Notes: generated from the letters alone by a model not told the origin. A stretch of 64,000 nt of DNA from Haloarchaeobius iranensis (GCF_900103505.1 NZ_FNIA01000008.1:128489-192488), one strand, 5' to 3'; shown: positions 25,014-33,000, counted from the first letter of the stretch. Numbers and translations: made by a program.

Positions 25014-25496
25014 ATGCCTGTCTACTCGCGTCGCACCATCGTCGACGCTCCGTTCCAGACGGTCTGGGACTTCCACTCCAACGTCGCCGGTCTCGAGGCG
25101 CTCACCCCCGGCTTCGCGAACCTCGAGGTCGAGGCGGTCCACGGGCCGGACGACGAACCGGAGCCCGATGTGCTGGAGACCGGTTCGGAGATCGAGATGG
25201 CGATGCGGCCGCTCGGCGTGGGTCCGGCCCAGCGCTGGACATCGGTCATCACGGAACGGACGGAGGACGCCGGTGCGGCGCTGTTCCGTGACGAGATGCG
25301 TGACGGCCCGTTCCGACAGTGGGAGCACACCCACAGCTTCTACGCCGCCGGCGACCGCACCGTGGTCGACGACCGCGTCGAGTACCGGCTCCCGCTCGGC
25401 GGGCTTGGCGACCTCGGCGGCCCGTTCGCGTGGGTGGGCTTCGAGCCGATGTTCCGGTACCGACACCGCCGGACGAAGGAGCTGCTGGAACGCTGA
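25014..25496 (+). CDS. SRPBCC-family (START-like) ligand-binding protein
   Basis: A 160-residue protein of the SRPBCC/polyketide-cyclase fold. The N-terminal YSRRTIVDAPFQTVWDFHS is the family's typical first strand plus helix; RWTSVITER, FRQWEHTHSF and the final long helix (PMFRYRHRRTKELLER) follow. Such proteins bind hydrophobic ligands or act as cyclases or dehydratases; this kind is often found near oxidoreductases. The start at ATG 25014 is supported by a CTCCTTTTGC T-rich element about 28 bp upstream. It precedes the flavoprotein gene by 64 bp on the same strand. Confidence 0.82.
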   Translation: MPVYSRRTIVDAPFQTVWDFHSNVAGLEALTPGFANLEVEAVHGPDDEPEPDVLETGSEIEMAMRPLGVGPAQRWTSVITERTEDAGAALFRDEMRDGPFRQWEHTHSFYAAGDRTVVDDRVEYRLPLGGLGDLGGPFAWVGFEPMFRYRHRRTKELLER

Positions 25497-25560
25497 CAGA
25501 CCCACCCAGCTGGCCGCCTCGCGTAGCTTTAACCGGGACGCGGGCGTCCTTTGATATCGT

Positions 25561-26121
25561 ATGACACATGTCGTCGTTGTCGGCGGCGGAGCCGCCGGCC
25601 TGTCAGCCGCACTGTTCACCGCGAAGAACGGGCTCGAGACCACCGTCTACGACACGGACGGCACCTGGCTCCACAAGGCCCATCTGTTCAACTACCTCGG
25701 CATCGAGTCGGAGGACGGCTCCGCGTTCGTCGAGGACGCCCGCGCACAGGTCGACGAGTTCGGCGTCGAACGCCACCAGGGTGTCGAGGTGACCGGCGTG
25801 GAGACGAGCGACGACGGGTTCACCGTCGAGACGGATGCGAACGACTCGGTCGACGCGGACTACGTCGTCCTCGCGACCGGCGCGAACCGGAGCCTCGCCG
25901 AGGACCTCGGCTGTGCGTTCACCGACGACGACGTGGTCGACGTGGACGTGACGATGGAGACGACTGTCGCGGACTGCTACGCCACGGGTGCGATGGTGCG
26001 CGCCGAGGAGTGGCAGGCGATCATCTCCGCGGGTGACGGGGCAGCGGCCGCGTTGAACGTCCTCTCGAAGGAGAAGGGCGAGCACTTCCACGACTTCGAC
26101 ACGCCGGCCGACGCGGAGTAG
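25561..26121 (+). CDS. Short FAD-binding oxidoreductase (thioredoxin-reductase-like, truncated)
   Basis: A 186-residue flavoprotein. The ADP-binding motif GGGAAGLSAALFTAKNG starts at residue 8, the second motif VLATGANRS is near 106, and DCYATGAMVRAEEWQ near 140 matches the end FAD-binding motif of thioredoxin reductases. Compared with a full-length reductase (about 310 residues), the NADPH domain and the CxxC pair are missing, leaving only the FAD domain. Both ends look natural, with a start close to the motif and an acidic C-terminus, so this is a compact family rather than a broken gene. Electron donor and substrate unknown. Confidence 0.8.
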   Translation: MTHVVVVGGGAAGLSAALFTAKNGLETTVYDTDGTWLHKAHLFNYLGIESEDGSAFVEDARAQVDEFGVERHQGVEVTGVETSDDGFTVETDANDSVDADYVVLATGANRSLAEDLGCAFTDDDVVDVDVTMETTVADCYATGAMVRAEEWQAIISAGDGAAAALNVLSKEKGEHFHDFDTPADAE

Positions 26122-26203
26122 CGCCAGCCGGCAGGGCACGGCTGGGCTCGCTCGGGTCGCCGCTACCGGAATCTCCTTGACGCGGCTCCCCGGATGGCCT
26201 GAC

Positions 26204-27127
26204 GTGTCAGTCGCCGTCCGCGAGTACGTCGGCTCCCGCCCGGTGGTCGGGCTCGCCGTCGCCGTCGCCGCCGTCAGCACCAGCGCGCCGCTCGTCGAGC
26301 TGTCGGCGGCCCCGAGCTCGGTGAAGGCGTTCTACCGGGTGCTGTTCATGACCTGCCTCGTCGCGCCGGTCGCGCTCCGGCGGTCCCCGGGTGACTTCCG
26401 GCGCATCACGGGCCGGGACATGGGCCTCGCGGTCGTCGCGGGCGTCGCCCTCGCCGCGCACTTCGCGCTCTGGTTCGCGAGCATCGACCTGACGACCATC
26501 GCGGCGAGCGCGACGCTCGTCCAGACCCAGCCGCTGTTCGTCGCGGTCGGCGCGTGGCTGTTCCTGCGCGACCGCGTCACCCGGCGGACGGTCGCGGGCA
26601 TCGTCGTCGCCGTGGTCGGAGCCGCACTCATCGGCCTCGACGCGGGGGCGAGTGCGACCGCGACCGACCCCCTCCTCGGGAACGTGCTCGCGGTCGTCGC
26701 CGCCGCGATGGCGGCGGGCTACGTGCTCGCCGGACGGTCGCTCCGGCAGCGCATCCGGCTGTTCCCGTACGTCACCGTCGTCTACGGGGCCTGCACGGTC
26801 GTGCTGTTCGCGACGGTCGTCGCGGAGGGCCACGCCCTGCTCGACTATCCGCCGCGGGAGTACGCGCTGTTCCTGGCGATGGCGGTCGGCCCGGGCATCT
26901 TCGGGCACACCGTCATCAACTGGCTGCTGGACCGGGTCGAGTCCGCGGTCGTGAGCGTCTCGCTGCTGGGCGAACCGCTGGGGAGCGCCGTGCTCGCGCT
27001 GGCGCTGTTCGCGGAGGTCCCCGGCGTTCTGACGGTCGTCGGTGGGGCGATAGCGCTGGTCGGCATCGCCATCACGGTCTGGAACCGGGAGCGGGACGAG
27101 GCGGGGGACGACGTTCCGAGGGACTGA
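26204..27127 (+). CDS. DMT-family (EamA) transporter
   Basis: A membrane protein of about 307 residues with ten hydrophobic helices in two EamA repeats. The first repeat covers roughly residues 15-140 (AAHFALWFASIDLTTIAAS is the usual helix 3-4 block, followed by PLFVAVGAWLFLRDRVT); the second runs 155-290 (LLGNVLAVVAAAMAAGYV, then SLLGEPLGSAVLALALF and the closing helix). It belongs to the drug/metabolite transporter superfamily; the substrate cannot be inferred. The GTG at 26204 (VSVAVREYVG) is preferred to a TTG at 26177. Confidence 0.88.
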   Translation: MSVAVREYVGSRPVVGLAVAVAAVSTSAPLVELSAAPSSVKAFYRVLFMTCLVAPVALRRSPGDFRRITGRDMGLAVVAGVALAAHFALWFASIDLTTIAASATLVQTQPLFVAVGAWLFLRDRVTRRTVAGIVVAVVGAALIGLDAGASATATDPLLGNVLAVVAAAMAAGYVLAGRSLRQRIRLFPYVTVVYGACTVVLFATVVAEGHALLDYPPREYALFLAMAVGPGIFGHTVINWLLDRVESAVVSVSLLGEPLGSAVLALALFAEVPGVLTVVGGAIALVGIAITVWNRERDEAGDDVPRD

Positions 27128-27175
27128 GAACCTCCCCCGGACGTTTTCGGTCCACACACCCCACGACTACATGTG

Positions 27176-27328
27176 ATGCAAGTGAATGTACGGAAGCTCG
27201 GGGCGCTCGGCATACTGGGCGTGTTCGGAGTGTTCACCAACGAACCGGCGCTGTACGGGCTGTTCGCGCTGTTCGCGCTGTTCGCGGTCGACCGGACCGT
27301 CGACGTCCCCGTCCCCGGCGAGGCCTGA
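27176..27328 (+). CDS. Small membrane protein, 50 residues
   Basis: A short gene that follows the transporter by 48 bp. It begins MQVNVRKLGALGILGVFG, has two hydrophobic stretches (ALGILGVFGVF and YGLFALFALFAVD) separated by TNEPAL, and ends DVPVPGEA. The two short helices with a turn suggest a hairpin in the membrane. An ACGTTTTCGG T-rich element lies about 28 bp upstream, so it could have its own leaderless promoter. It ends convergent to queC, 28 bp apart. Similar small membrane proteins are often missed by annotation because they fall under length limits. Confidence 0.72.
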   Translation: MQVNVRKLGALGILGVFGVFTNEPALYGLFALFALFAVDRTVDVPVPGEA

Positions 27329-27356
27329 ACGCCCGTCCGGCCAGGGAACGCCGGTA

Positions 27357-28109
27357 TCAGGCCTCCTCCACGTAACTCGGCCGCTCCTCGTACGAGATCG
27401 GGTCTCGCTCGTCGAGCCGCTGGAACGCCTGGAGTCGGAACGCGCAGGCGTCACAGGTGCCACAGGCGGGTGCCTCCTCGCGGTAGCACGACCAGGTGTG
27501 CTCGTAGGGCACCCCGAGTTCGAGCCCCCGTTCGGCGATGTCGGTCTTCGACCACTCGACGAACGGGGCCTCGATGGCGATGTCGGTCTCCGGCTTCGTC
27601 CCCACGTCGACGACGGTCTGGAAGGCGTCGAAGAAGGAGGGACGGCAGTCGGGGTAGCCCGAGAAGTCCTCGCTGTGGGCACCGATGAAGAGCGCGTCGC
27701 AGCCCGCCGCCTCGGCGTATGAGACCGCCATCGAGAGCAGGTTCGCGTTGCGGAACGGGACGTACGACGACGGTATCTCGCCGGCGTCGAGGTCGGCGTC
27801 CGCGACGGCAATCCCCTCGTCAGTCAGTGAGGAGCCGCCGACCGCCTGCAGGTGACCGGTCTCGACGTGGAGGAAGTCGACGACCGCGTCGAGTTCGTTC
27901 GAGAGTGCCTCGGCGCACTCGAACTCGCGGTCCGCGGTGTTCTGCCCGTAGCTGGTGTGCAGCAGGCAGACCTCGTAGCCACGCTCGGCGGCGAGGTACG
28001 CCGCGGTCGCTGAGTCCATCCCGCCGGAGGCGAGGACGACGGCGCGACGGCTGTCGGTCGGTTCGTCGGAGTCGTGCTGGTCGCTCGTTGCGCTGGTGTC
28101 GTCGGTCAT
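27357..28109 (-). CDS. queC: 7-cyano-7-deazaguanine (preQ0) synthase QueC
   Basis: ATP-dependent conversion of 7-carboxy-7-deazaguanine to preQ0, needed in archaea for archaeosine at position 15 of tRNA. The PP-loop motif LASGGMDSATAA is near residue 25, SSYVPFRNANLL is the family block, and the zinc site is built by Cys in SCYREEAPACGTCDAC near the end. Length is 250 residues with the ATG at 28109; a GTG at 28130 would overlap queE by 4 bp and add seven residues. Last gene of the queD-queE-queC operon. Archaeosine transglycosylase is not in this window. Confidence 0.94.
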   Translation of the reverse strand: MTDDTSATSDQHDSDEPTDSRRAVVLASGGMDSATAAYLAAERGYEVCLLHTSYGQNTADREFECAEALSNELDAVVDFLHVETGHLQAVGGSSLTDEGIAVADADLDAGEIPSSYVPFRNANLLSMAVSYAEAAGCDALFIGAHSEDFSGYPDCRPSFFDAFQTVVDVGTKPETDIAIEAPFVEWSKTDIAERGLELGVPYEHTWSCYREEAPACGTCDACAFRLQAFQRLDERDPISYEERPSYVEEA

Positions 28110-28126
28110 GTGTACGGTGAAGGGGG

Positions 28127-28891
28127 TCACGTTTCGGGGGCGTCGTTCCAGAGGTCGACGTGCAGTCGCGGCGTGTAGCGGTAGCCGTGTGCCATCGCCA
28201 GCTCCGCGACGCGGTCACGGGTCTCCGCGAGGCGCTCGCGGGTCGCACCCTCCGGCATCAGGAGCACGGTCTCGTCGTGGATGGGCACCCAGGCGACATC
28301 GCGGAGCCGCTGGAGCAGCGCCTCGACCTCGTCCACGTCGGACTCGTCCGTGACGACGAACTTCAGCTGGTGGTCGTAGTCCGCGACGAGCTCGGAGAGC
28401 GTCTCGAGGTCGATGCGGGCCCGCTCGTGGCGGTCCGCCCACTCTCCCCGGCCGGTCGGGTCGCGCTCGGGGGTCGGCGTACTGTTCGCCAGCTTCGGCG
28501 AGACGGAGAGGAGGTCGATCGGGGCGTCCCGGTGGATGGTGCCGTTCGTCTCGACGGTGGTGTGGTACCCACGTTCGCCGAGCTCGTGCAGGAGGTCGAC
28601 GACCGGCTCGTGGAGCAGGGGTTCGCCACCGGTGACGACGACGTGGTCCGCGCGGTCGTAGTCGACGACGGCATCGACGACGTCCGCGACGTCCATCCAG
28701 GCGTGGGTCGGCTCCCACGAGGTGTGGTAGGAGTCACAGAACCAGCAGCGGAGGTTGCAGCCGCTCGTCCGGACGAACACGCTCGGGACGCCGCCGAGGC
28801 TCCCCTCGCCCTGCAGGGAGTAGAACAGTTCGTTGACCGGGAGGCCGCCGTCACCGTCGTCGGGCCGCGTGACGTCGCTGCTGACGGGCAT
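28127..28891 (-). CDS. queE: 7-carboxy-7-deazaguanine synthase QueE
   Basis: Radical SAM enzyme that turns the pterin product of QueD into 7-carboxy-7-deazaguanine. The cluster motif CNLRCWFCDSYHT appears near residue 45 with VTGGEPLLH and ETNGTIH behind it, and SVSPKLANS completes the active-site pattern. The 254-residue length is within the archaeal range. The ATG at 28891 lies 1 bp from the queD stop; another ATG at 28906 would overlap queD. Middle gene of the preQ0 operon. Confidence 0.94.
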   Translation of the reverse strand: MPVSSDVTRPDDGDGGLPVNELFYSLQGEGSLGGVPSVFVRTSGCNLRCWFCDSYHTSWEPTHAWMDVADVVDAVVDYDRADHVVVTGGEPLLHEPVVDLLHELGERGYHTTVETNGTIHRDAPIDLLSVSPKLANSTPTPERDPTGRGEWADRHERARIDLETLSELVADYDHQLKFVVTDESDVDEVEALLQRLRDVAWVPIHDETVLLMPEGATRERLAETRDRVAELAMAHGYRYTPRLHVDLWNDAPET

Positions 28892-28892
28892 C

Positions 28893-29354
28893 TCAGAAGC
28901 CGCCACCGCACAGCTCCGCCGTCTCGGCGACCTGGACCGCCACGTCGGTCACGGTGTCCGGGAGCTGTGATTCCAGTTCGGCCTCGAAGTACGCGCTCAT
29001 CACCTCGGCCGTCGGCGGGTGTTCGAGGACGACGACGCCGTCGCCATCGCCCGCGGCCTCGAACGCCTCGACGAGGGGGTCGCCCGCCTCGAGGAGGAAC
29101 CGGTGGTCGAACGCCTCGAGCACGTCCGTCACGTCGCCCTTGTCGACGACCCACCCCTCGTCGGTGAGCGTCCCGGTCAGTCGGACGGTCACCTCGTAGT
29201 TGTGGCCGTGCGGTCGCGAGCATTTCCCGTCGTGGTGTCGAATCCGATGCCCGGCGCTGAGCCGGATGGGCCGGTCGCGACCGACGTAGAGCGTTCGCTC
29301 GGTGTCGTCGAGCTCGACGCCCCCTCGGTCGCGTTCGAGGGGTACTCCAGTCAT
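28893..29354 (-). CDS. queD: 6-carboxytetrahydropterin synthase QueD
   Basis: First dedicated enzyme of the preQ0 pathway, acting on dihydroneopterin triphosphate made by a GTP cyclohydrolase that is not encoded here. The zinc ligands are the His in LSAGHRIRH and the pair in RPHGHNYEV; the catalytic Cys precedes them in KCSRPHGH. The middle reads VVDKGDVTDVLEAFDHRFLL and the end VQVAETAEL, both typical. 153 residues. It opens the operon queD-queE-queC, and a 16-bp palindrome lies 7 bp before its start codon, where a repressor could act. Confidence 0.93.
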   Translation of the reverse strand: MTGVPLERDRGGVELDDTERTLYVGRDRPIRLSAGHRIRHHDGKCSRPHGHNYEVTVRLTGTLTDEGWVVDKGDVTDVLEAFDHRFLLEAGDPLVEAFEAAGDGDGVVVLEHPPTAEVMSAYFEAELESQLPDTVTDVAVQVAETAELCGGGF

Positions 29355-29361
29355 ACCGAGA

Positions 29362-29377
29362 TATTCCTGGAGGAATA
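29362..29377. promoter_or_regulatory. Palindrome before queD, possible operator
   Basis: TATTCCTGGAGGAATA consists of perfect 7-bp arms around GG. It covers positions -8 to -23 relative to the queD ATG, between the expected TATA position and the transcription start of a leaderless mRNA, which is where repressors sit. The regulator is unknown. Confidence 0.6.
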
Positions 29378-29442
29378 CTTGAATCTGCCGGACTGCCCCT
29401 AGTCGGCACTGAGAGGCAGGAGGACGGACTGCAAGCGGTGGC

Positions 29443-29802
29443 TCACTCCATCTGGTCCTGGATGCGGTTCTTGGCCTCGGAGCGTTCCTTACAGGAGAAC
29501 GAGGGGACCGTCTCGGAGAAGTCCACGGCGAGTTCGTCCAGGGTACGTCGGTAGACGTTTGTGCGTCGACCCTCCTCGGAGAGCTGTCGGCCCTCGCACT
29601 CGAGCAGCCCCGCCTCCACGAGCTCCTCGATCCGACGGTAACAGGTCGCTATCGGGATTCCCATCTCGTCGCTCAGTTCCTGTGCCGACGCGGGGGACTG
29701 CGCCGCACAGAGTATCTCCGCGCTGTACTTGTTGCCGAGTGTCTCGAGCAGGTCCTGCTCGTCGACCCCAGTGCCCTGGGTGGCCCATCGTCCAGTAGAC
29801 AT
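29443..29802 (-). CDS. Winged-helix transcription regulator (ArsR-like)
   Basis: A 119-residue DNA-binding protein. The helix-turn-helix covers about residues 30-75: AEILCAAQSPASAQELSDEM, then IPIATCYRRIEELVEAGLL as recognition helix and wing. The C-terminal part (RTNVYRRTLDELAVDF) is a dimerisation or wing extension. The protein has three Cys that might sense metal or redox state, but no known ArsR metal motif is seen. The ATG at 29802 is chosen over a TTG at 29808. A perfect palindrome 23 bp upstream suggests autoregulation; the divergent UbiA gene could share it. Confidence 0.8.
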   Translation of the reverse strand: MSTGRWATQGTGVDEQDLLETLGNKYSAEILCAAQSPASAQELSDEMGIPIATCYRRIEELVEAGLLECEGRQLSEEGRRTNVYRRTLDELAVDFSETVPSFSCKERSEAKNRIQDQME

Positions 29803-29825
29803 CTGCAACAGTATAGTCTCATTAT

Positions 29826-29840
29826 CAAGATTGAATCTTG
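29826..29840. promoter_or_regulatory. Palindrome between the winged-helix gene and ubiA, possible operator
   Basis: CAAGATTGAATCTTG has perfect 7-bp arms around one central base. It lies at -24 to -38 from the regulator ATG, overlapping its expected TATA box, and 65 bp before the divergent UbiA start. Autorepression with possible activation of the other side is the simplest reading. Confidence 0.6.
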
Positions 29841-29905
29841 TGGTAGTGAATCGTTAGTCTCCTCGTGACCAGCAGGATTACGGTCACACGAACCAACACG
29901 GGGCT

Positions 29906-30850
29906 ATGGTGCGATTACCGGGGCGCGAACGACTGTTCGCGTGGTGGAAGATGTCACGCCCATCACAGCTTCTCCTCATCCTCCTCGTCTACGCGGTCGG
30001 CGTGGTCGCGGGCACCAGTCGCGGTGGGTCGCTACACCTCACCCGGACCACACTCGGCGCAGTCGCGCTCGTCCCCCTCGCCGCCAGCGTCCACTACGTC
30101 AACGAGTACGCCGATGTCGAGACGGACGCCATCACGGAACGGACGCGGTTCTCCGGCGGAAGCGGTGCGCTCGTGCGTACCGGGTTGCCCGCCGAGACCG
30201 CGCTCCGTGCGGCCGTGATCGCACTCGCGGTCGGCACGGTGGCAACCTGGGGTGCCAGCTCGGTGGGCGCTGTGACCGCCCGCGGGACTGGGCTCCTCGC
30301 TATCGTCGTGGTCCTCGGCTGGGCGTACTCCGTCGGGCCGCGGCTCGTCGCCCGCGGACTGGGAGAGGTCACGAACGCACTGCTCGGCGGGCTCGTCCTC
30401 CCGCTCTTCGGTGTCGCTGTCGCGCGCGGTCCACTCGACGCGGCGGCCGTACTCGCGTTCCTCCCGTTCACCGTCTACGTGTTCGCGAACCTCCTCGCGA
30501 CGCAGTGGCCCGACCGTCGGGCGGACGAAGGGACCGGTAAACGGACCCTACCGACCCGCTGGTCGACGACACGGCTGCGCTGGGCGCACTGGCTGACGAC
30601 CGGGACGGCCTTCGCGATGTTCGGGCTGTTCCCGCTCGCCGACCTGCTGCCGCGACTCGTCGGCTGGGCCTGTCTCCTGCTCGCACCGGCCGGGGCGGTC
30701 GCGAGCCGCCGGTTCACCCGGGCCACGTCACCGTTCCCCAGCGTCGCGACGATGGTCGGCCTGGCCGTTGTCCAGCTCCTCGCGTGGGCGCTGGTGGTCC
30801 TCGCTCGCGGGGGTCAACGTTTTTACCCACCGGCGGTATTAGGCGTATAG
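29906..30850 (+). CDS. UbiA-family prenyltransferase
   Basis: An integral membrane prenyltransferase of 314 residues with about eight to nine helices. The first Asp-rich motif is NEYADVETD (NxxxDxxxD) near residue 65, which binds the prenyl diphosphate through Mg2+. The second motif region is altered, reading QWPDRRADEGTGKRTLPTR near 199, with the usual DxxxD partly kept. It resembles MenA/UbiA-type enzymes rather than the DGGGP synthase 20 kb away. Possible roles are menaquinone or other isoprenoid modification. cheW begins 4 bp after its stop, but cheW has its own TATA box inside this gene's end. Confidence 0.85.
   Translation: MVRLPGRERLFAWWKMSRPSQLLLILLVYAVGVVAGTSRGGSLHLTRTTLGAVALVPLAASVHYVNEYADVETDAITERTRFSGGSGALVRTGLPAETALRAAVIALAVGTVATWGASSVGAVTARGTGLLAIVVVLGWAYSVGPRLVARGLGEVTNALLGGLVLPLFGVAVARGPLDAAAVLAFLPFTVYVFANLLATQWPDRRADEGTGKRTLPTRWSTTRLRWAHWLTTGTAFAMFGLFPLADLLPRLVGWACLLLAPAGAVASRRFTRATSPFPSVATMVGLAVVQLLAWALVVLARGGQRFYPPAVLGV
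30819..30826 (+). promoter_or_regulatory. TATA-like box of cheW
   Basis: GTTTTTAC lies 28 bp before the cheW ATG, inside the last codons of the UbiA gene, so the chemotaxis operon need not depend on read-through. Confidence 0.55.
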
Positions 30851-30854
30851 AATC

Positions 30855-31442
30855 ATGTCTGCGGACCTGCCCGACGAACTCGTGGACGTCGAGGTCGAGG
30901 CCGACGCCGAGGCCCTCGACCCCGACGCGACCACCGAGCGCCCCGACGACACAGCCCGCGAGCAGGAGGACGAGGAGACGGAACGGTTCGTTATCTTCCG
31001 CCTCGGCGAGAAGTCCTTCGCGGTCAGTGTCGACGCCGTCAAGAGCATCGTCAAGGTGTCCGAGCGGACGCGTGTCCCCCGGACGTCCCCAGCTATCGAC
31101 GGCATCATGGACCTCCGTGGCGAGATCACGGCGGTCATCGAGCCGCGCGTCCACTTCCGCATCGATGCGGACCCCGCACCCTTCGAGCGACAGCGTATCA
31201 TCGTCTTCGACCGAACCGCCGACAAGCAGGGCGTCGGCATCCGTGTCGACGGAGTCGATGGCGTCGAGGTGTTCCCGCTCCGACAGATCGTTCCGGACGA
31301 CCACGTCGAGGCCGCTGACGCCTCCCACCCCCTCGTGAACGCGGTCATCCGTCGGATGGACGATGGCGACGTGACCGAACGTATCGGTCTGCTGGACATC
31401 AAAGGGCTCATCAAGGCGTCGGGGCAGGACGCCACGGCGTGA
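30855..31442 (+). CDS. cheW: Chemotaxis coupling protein CheW
   Basis: Adaptor that links transducers to the kinase CheA. The CheW domain takes residues ~42-185 and starts FVIFRLGEKSFAVSV, with VSERTRVPRTSPAIDGIMDLRGE and ERIGLLDIKGLIK as conserved strands. The N-terminal 40 residues are an acidic extension (DVEVEADAEALDPDATTER) not usual for bacterial CheW. 195 residues. First gene of the cluster; the 125 bp after it carry the promoter of cheY, so the cluster has at least two transcription starts. Confidence 0.95.
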   Translation: MSADLPDELVDVEVEADAEALDPDATTERPDDTAREQEDEETERFVIFRLGEKSFAVSVDAVKSIVKVSERTRVPRTSPAIDGIMDLRGEITAVIEPRVHFRIDADPAPFERQRIIVFDRTADKQGVGIRVDGVDGVEVFPLRQIVPDDHVEAADASHPLVNAVIRRMDDGDVTERIGLLDIKGLIKASGQDATA

Positions 31443-31522
31443 CTCGGCGGCCTAAACGGCCGATTACTGGCGGTAAGGTCGTGTTTACCCCGTGTTCTCG
31501 ACACTGATAACCGGGCAACAGC

Positions 31523-31531
31523 ATTTATATT
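31523..31531 (+). promoter_or_regulatory. TATA box of the cheY-cheR operon
   Basis: ATTTATATT is the strongest AT-rich element in the 31443-31567 gap and ends 36 bp before the cheY ATG. Confidence 0.7.
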
Positions 31532-31567
31532 CGCGCTATGTCTAACCTGGCTTGGTGTACTAACTGA

Positions 31568-31930
31568 ATGTCGACAGGGGTGCTCATCGTGGACGACTCT
31601 CATTTTATGCGGAACCTCCTCCGTCAGATATTGGAGGACGAGTATGACATCGTCGGAGAGGCGTCCAACGGGGCAGAGGCGGTCAAACTGTACAAAGAGG
31701 AAAATCCGGACATCGTGATGATGGACATCGTGATGCCGAAATGCAACGGTATCAAAGCCACAGCGGCCATCAAGAAGCTGGACCCGAGTTCCAGGGTCAT
31801 CATGTGTACGTCCGTCGGCCAACGCGAGAAGATGAAGCTCGCGGTGAAAGCCGGCGCTGACGGATACGTCACGAAGCCGTTCGAGGAACCGAGCGTGCGG
31901 AAGGCGCTCAAAGACGTCGTACCTGCATGA
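31568..31930 (+). CDS. cheY: Chemotaxis response regulator CheY
   Basis: A 120-residue single-domain receiver that carries the signal from CheA to the archaellum motor through archaeal CheF adaptors. The acidic pocket VDD is at residues 9-10, the phosphorylated Asp53 is in MMDIVMP, the switch Thr81 in MCTSVGQ and Lys103 in VTKPF. All key residues are present, so it should be active. It overlaps cheB by 4 bp (ATGA). CheF genes, which archaeal CheY needs, are not in this window. Confidence 0.96.
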   Translation: MSTGVLIVDDSHFMRNLLRQILEDEYDIVGEASNGAEAVKLYKEENPDIVMMDIVMPKCNGIKATAAIKKLDPSSRVIMCTSVGQREKMKLAVKAGADGYVTKPFEEPSVRKALKDVVPA

Positions 31931-33000
31931 CGAGCGTGCTCGTTGTCGACGACTCGCAGTTCATGCGGACGGTCATCGGCAACATCCTCGCCGACAACGG
32001 GTACGAGGTCGAAAGCGCCAGCGACGGGAAAGCGGCGGTGAAGGCCGTCGAAGAGCACCAGCCGGACATCGTAACCATGGACGTGCAGATGCCCGGGATG
32101 AACGGAATCGAAGCAGTCAGTGAGATCATGTCGACGAACCCGACACCGATTCTGATGCTCAGCGCCCACACCGACAGCGGTGCGGACGCGACGCTGGACG
32201 CGCTGGCGGAGGGCGCCGTCGACTTCCTCACGAAGCCGAGCGGCGAGGTGTCACCGGACATCGCCAGCCTCTCGGATCGACTCGTCGAGAAGTGCGAGGC
32301 CGTCGAGCGCGCCGACATCTCCTCGGTGGCGACGGCCGAGCGGACCGCAGTTGCCGATGCGGGCGGGTCGGTCGCGGCCGAGGCGGAGCCGACACGGCAG
32401 TACGTCGACCACCCCACGGTCGTCATCGGAGCCTCGACTGGCGGGCCGAAGCTCGTCGAGCGCATCGTGCGGGAGCTCCCGCTCGCACTCGACGCGAAGG
32501 TGCTGATAATCCAGCACATGCCGGTGTCGTTCACGGAGCGCCTCGCGGCTCGCCTCGACCGCTTCACGCCCTACGAGGTGCGCGAAGCGAGCGACGGCGA
32601 GGCCGTCGACGACGGCGATATCGTCATCGGCAAAGGGGGCTTCCACATGGAGGTCACCTCGAACGTCGCGGGCAGACTGCGAATCAGACTGACCGAGGAC
32701 GAGCGCCGCCACGGCGTTCGCCCCTCGATAGACGTGACGATGGAGACCGCAGCGGACCGGGTGACGGACCCGCTCTGTGGGGTCGCGTTGACCGGGATGG
32801 GCAAAGACGGTGCGGCCGGCATCGAAGCCATCAAGGCTGCCGGGGGCACGACCATCGCCCAGGACGAGGAGACGAGCCCCGTGTTCGGCATCCCCAAACA
32901 GGCGATAGAGACGGGGTGCGTCGATCAGGTGCTGCCGGCCGAGGAGATTCCGGCCGGCATCTGTTCGACGTTCACCCAGGAGGGTCAGACGCATGGATGA
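31927..33000 (+). CDS. cheB: Chemotaxis protein-glutamate methylesterase CheB
   Basis: Response regulator enzyme that demethylates (and deamidates) transducer glutamates for adaptation. 357 residues: receiver domain 1-120 with VDD, phospho-acceptor Asp52 in TMDVQMP and LTKPS; linker; methylesterase domain ~165-350 with catalytic Ser in GASTGGPKLVE, His in QHMPVSFTERLA and Asp in LTGMGKDGAAG. All three catalytic residues are in place. Overlaps cheY by 4 bp and cheA by 8 bp, which indicates tight translational coupling. Confidence 0.97.
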   Translation: MTSVLVVDDSQFMRTVIGNILADNGYEVESASDGKAAVKAVEEHQPDIVTMDVQMPGMNGIEAVSEIMSTNPTPILMLSAHTDSGADATLDALAEGAVDFLTKPSGEVSPDIASLSDRLVEKCEAVERADISSVATAERTAVADAGGSVAAEAEPTRQYVDHPTVVIGASTGGPKLVERIVRELPLALDAKVLIIQHMPVSFTERLAARLDRFTPYEVREASDGEAVDDGDIVIGKGGFHMEVTSNVAGRLRIRLTEDERRHGVRPSIDVTMETAADRVTDPLCGVALTGMGKDGAAGIEAIKAAGGTTIAQDEETSPVFGIPKQAIETGCVDQVLPAEEIPAGICSTFTQEGQTHG

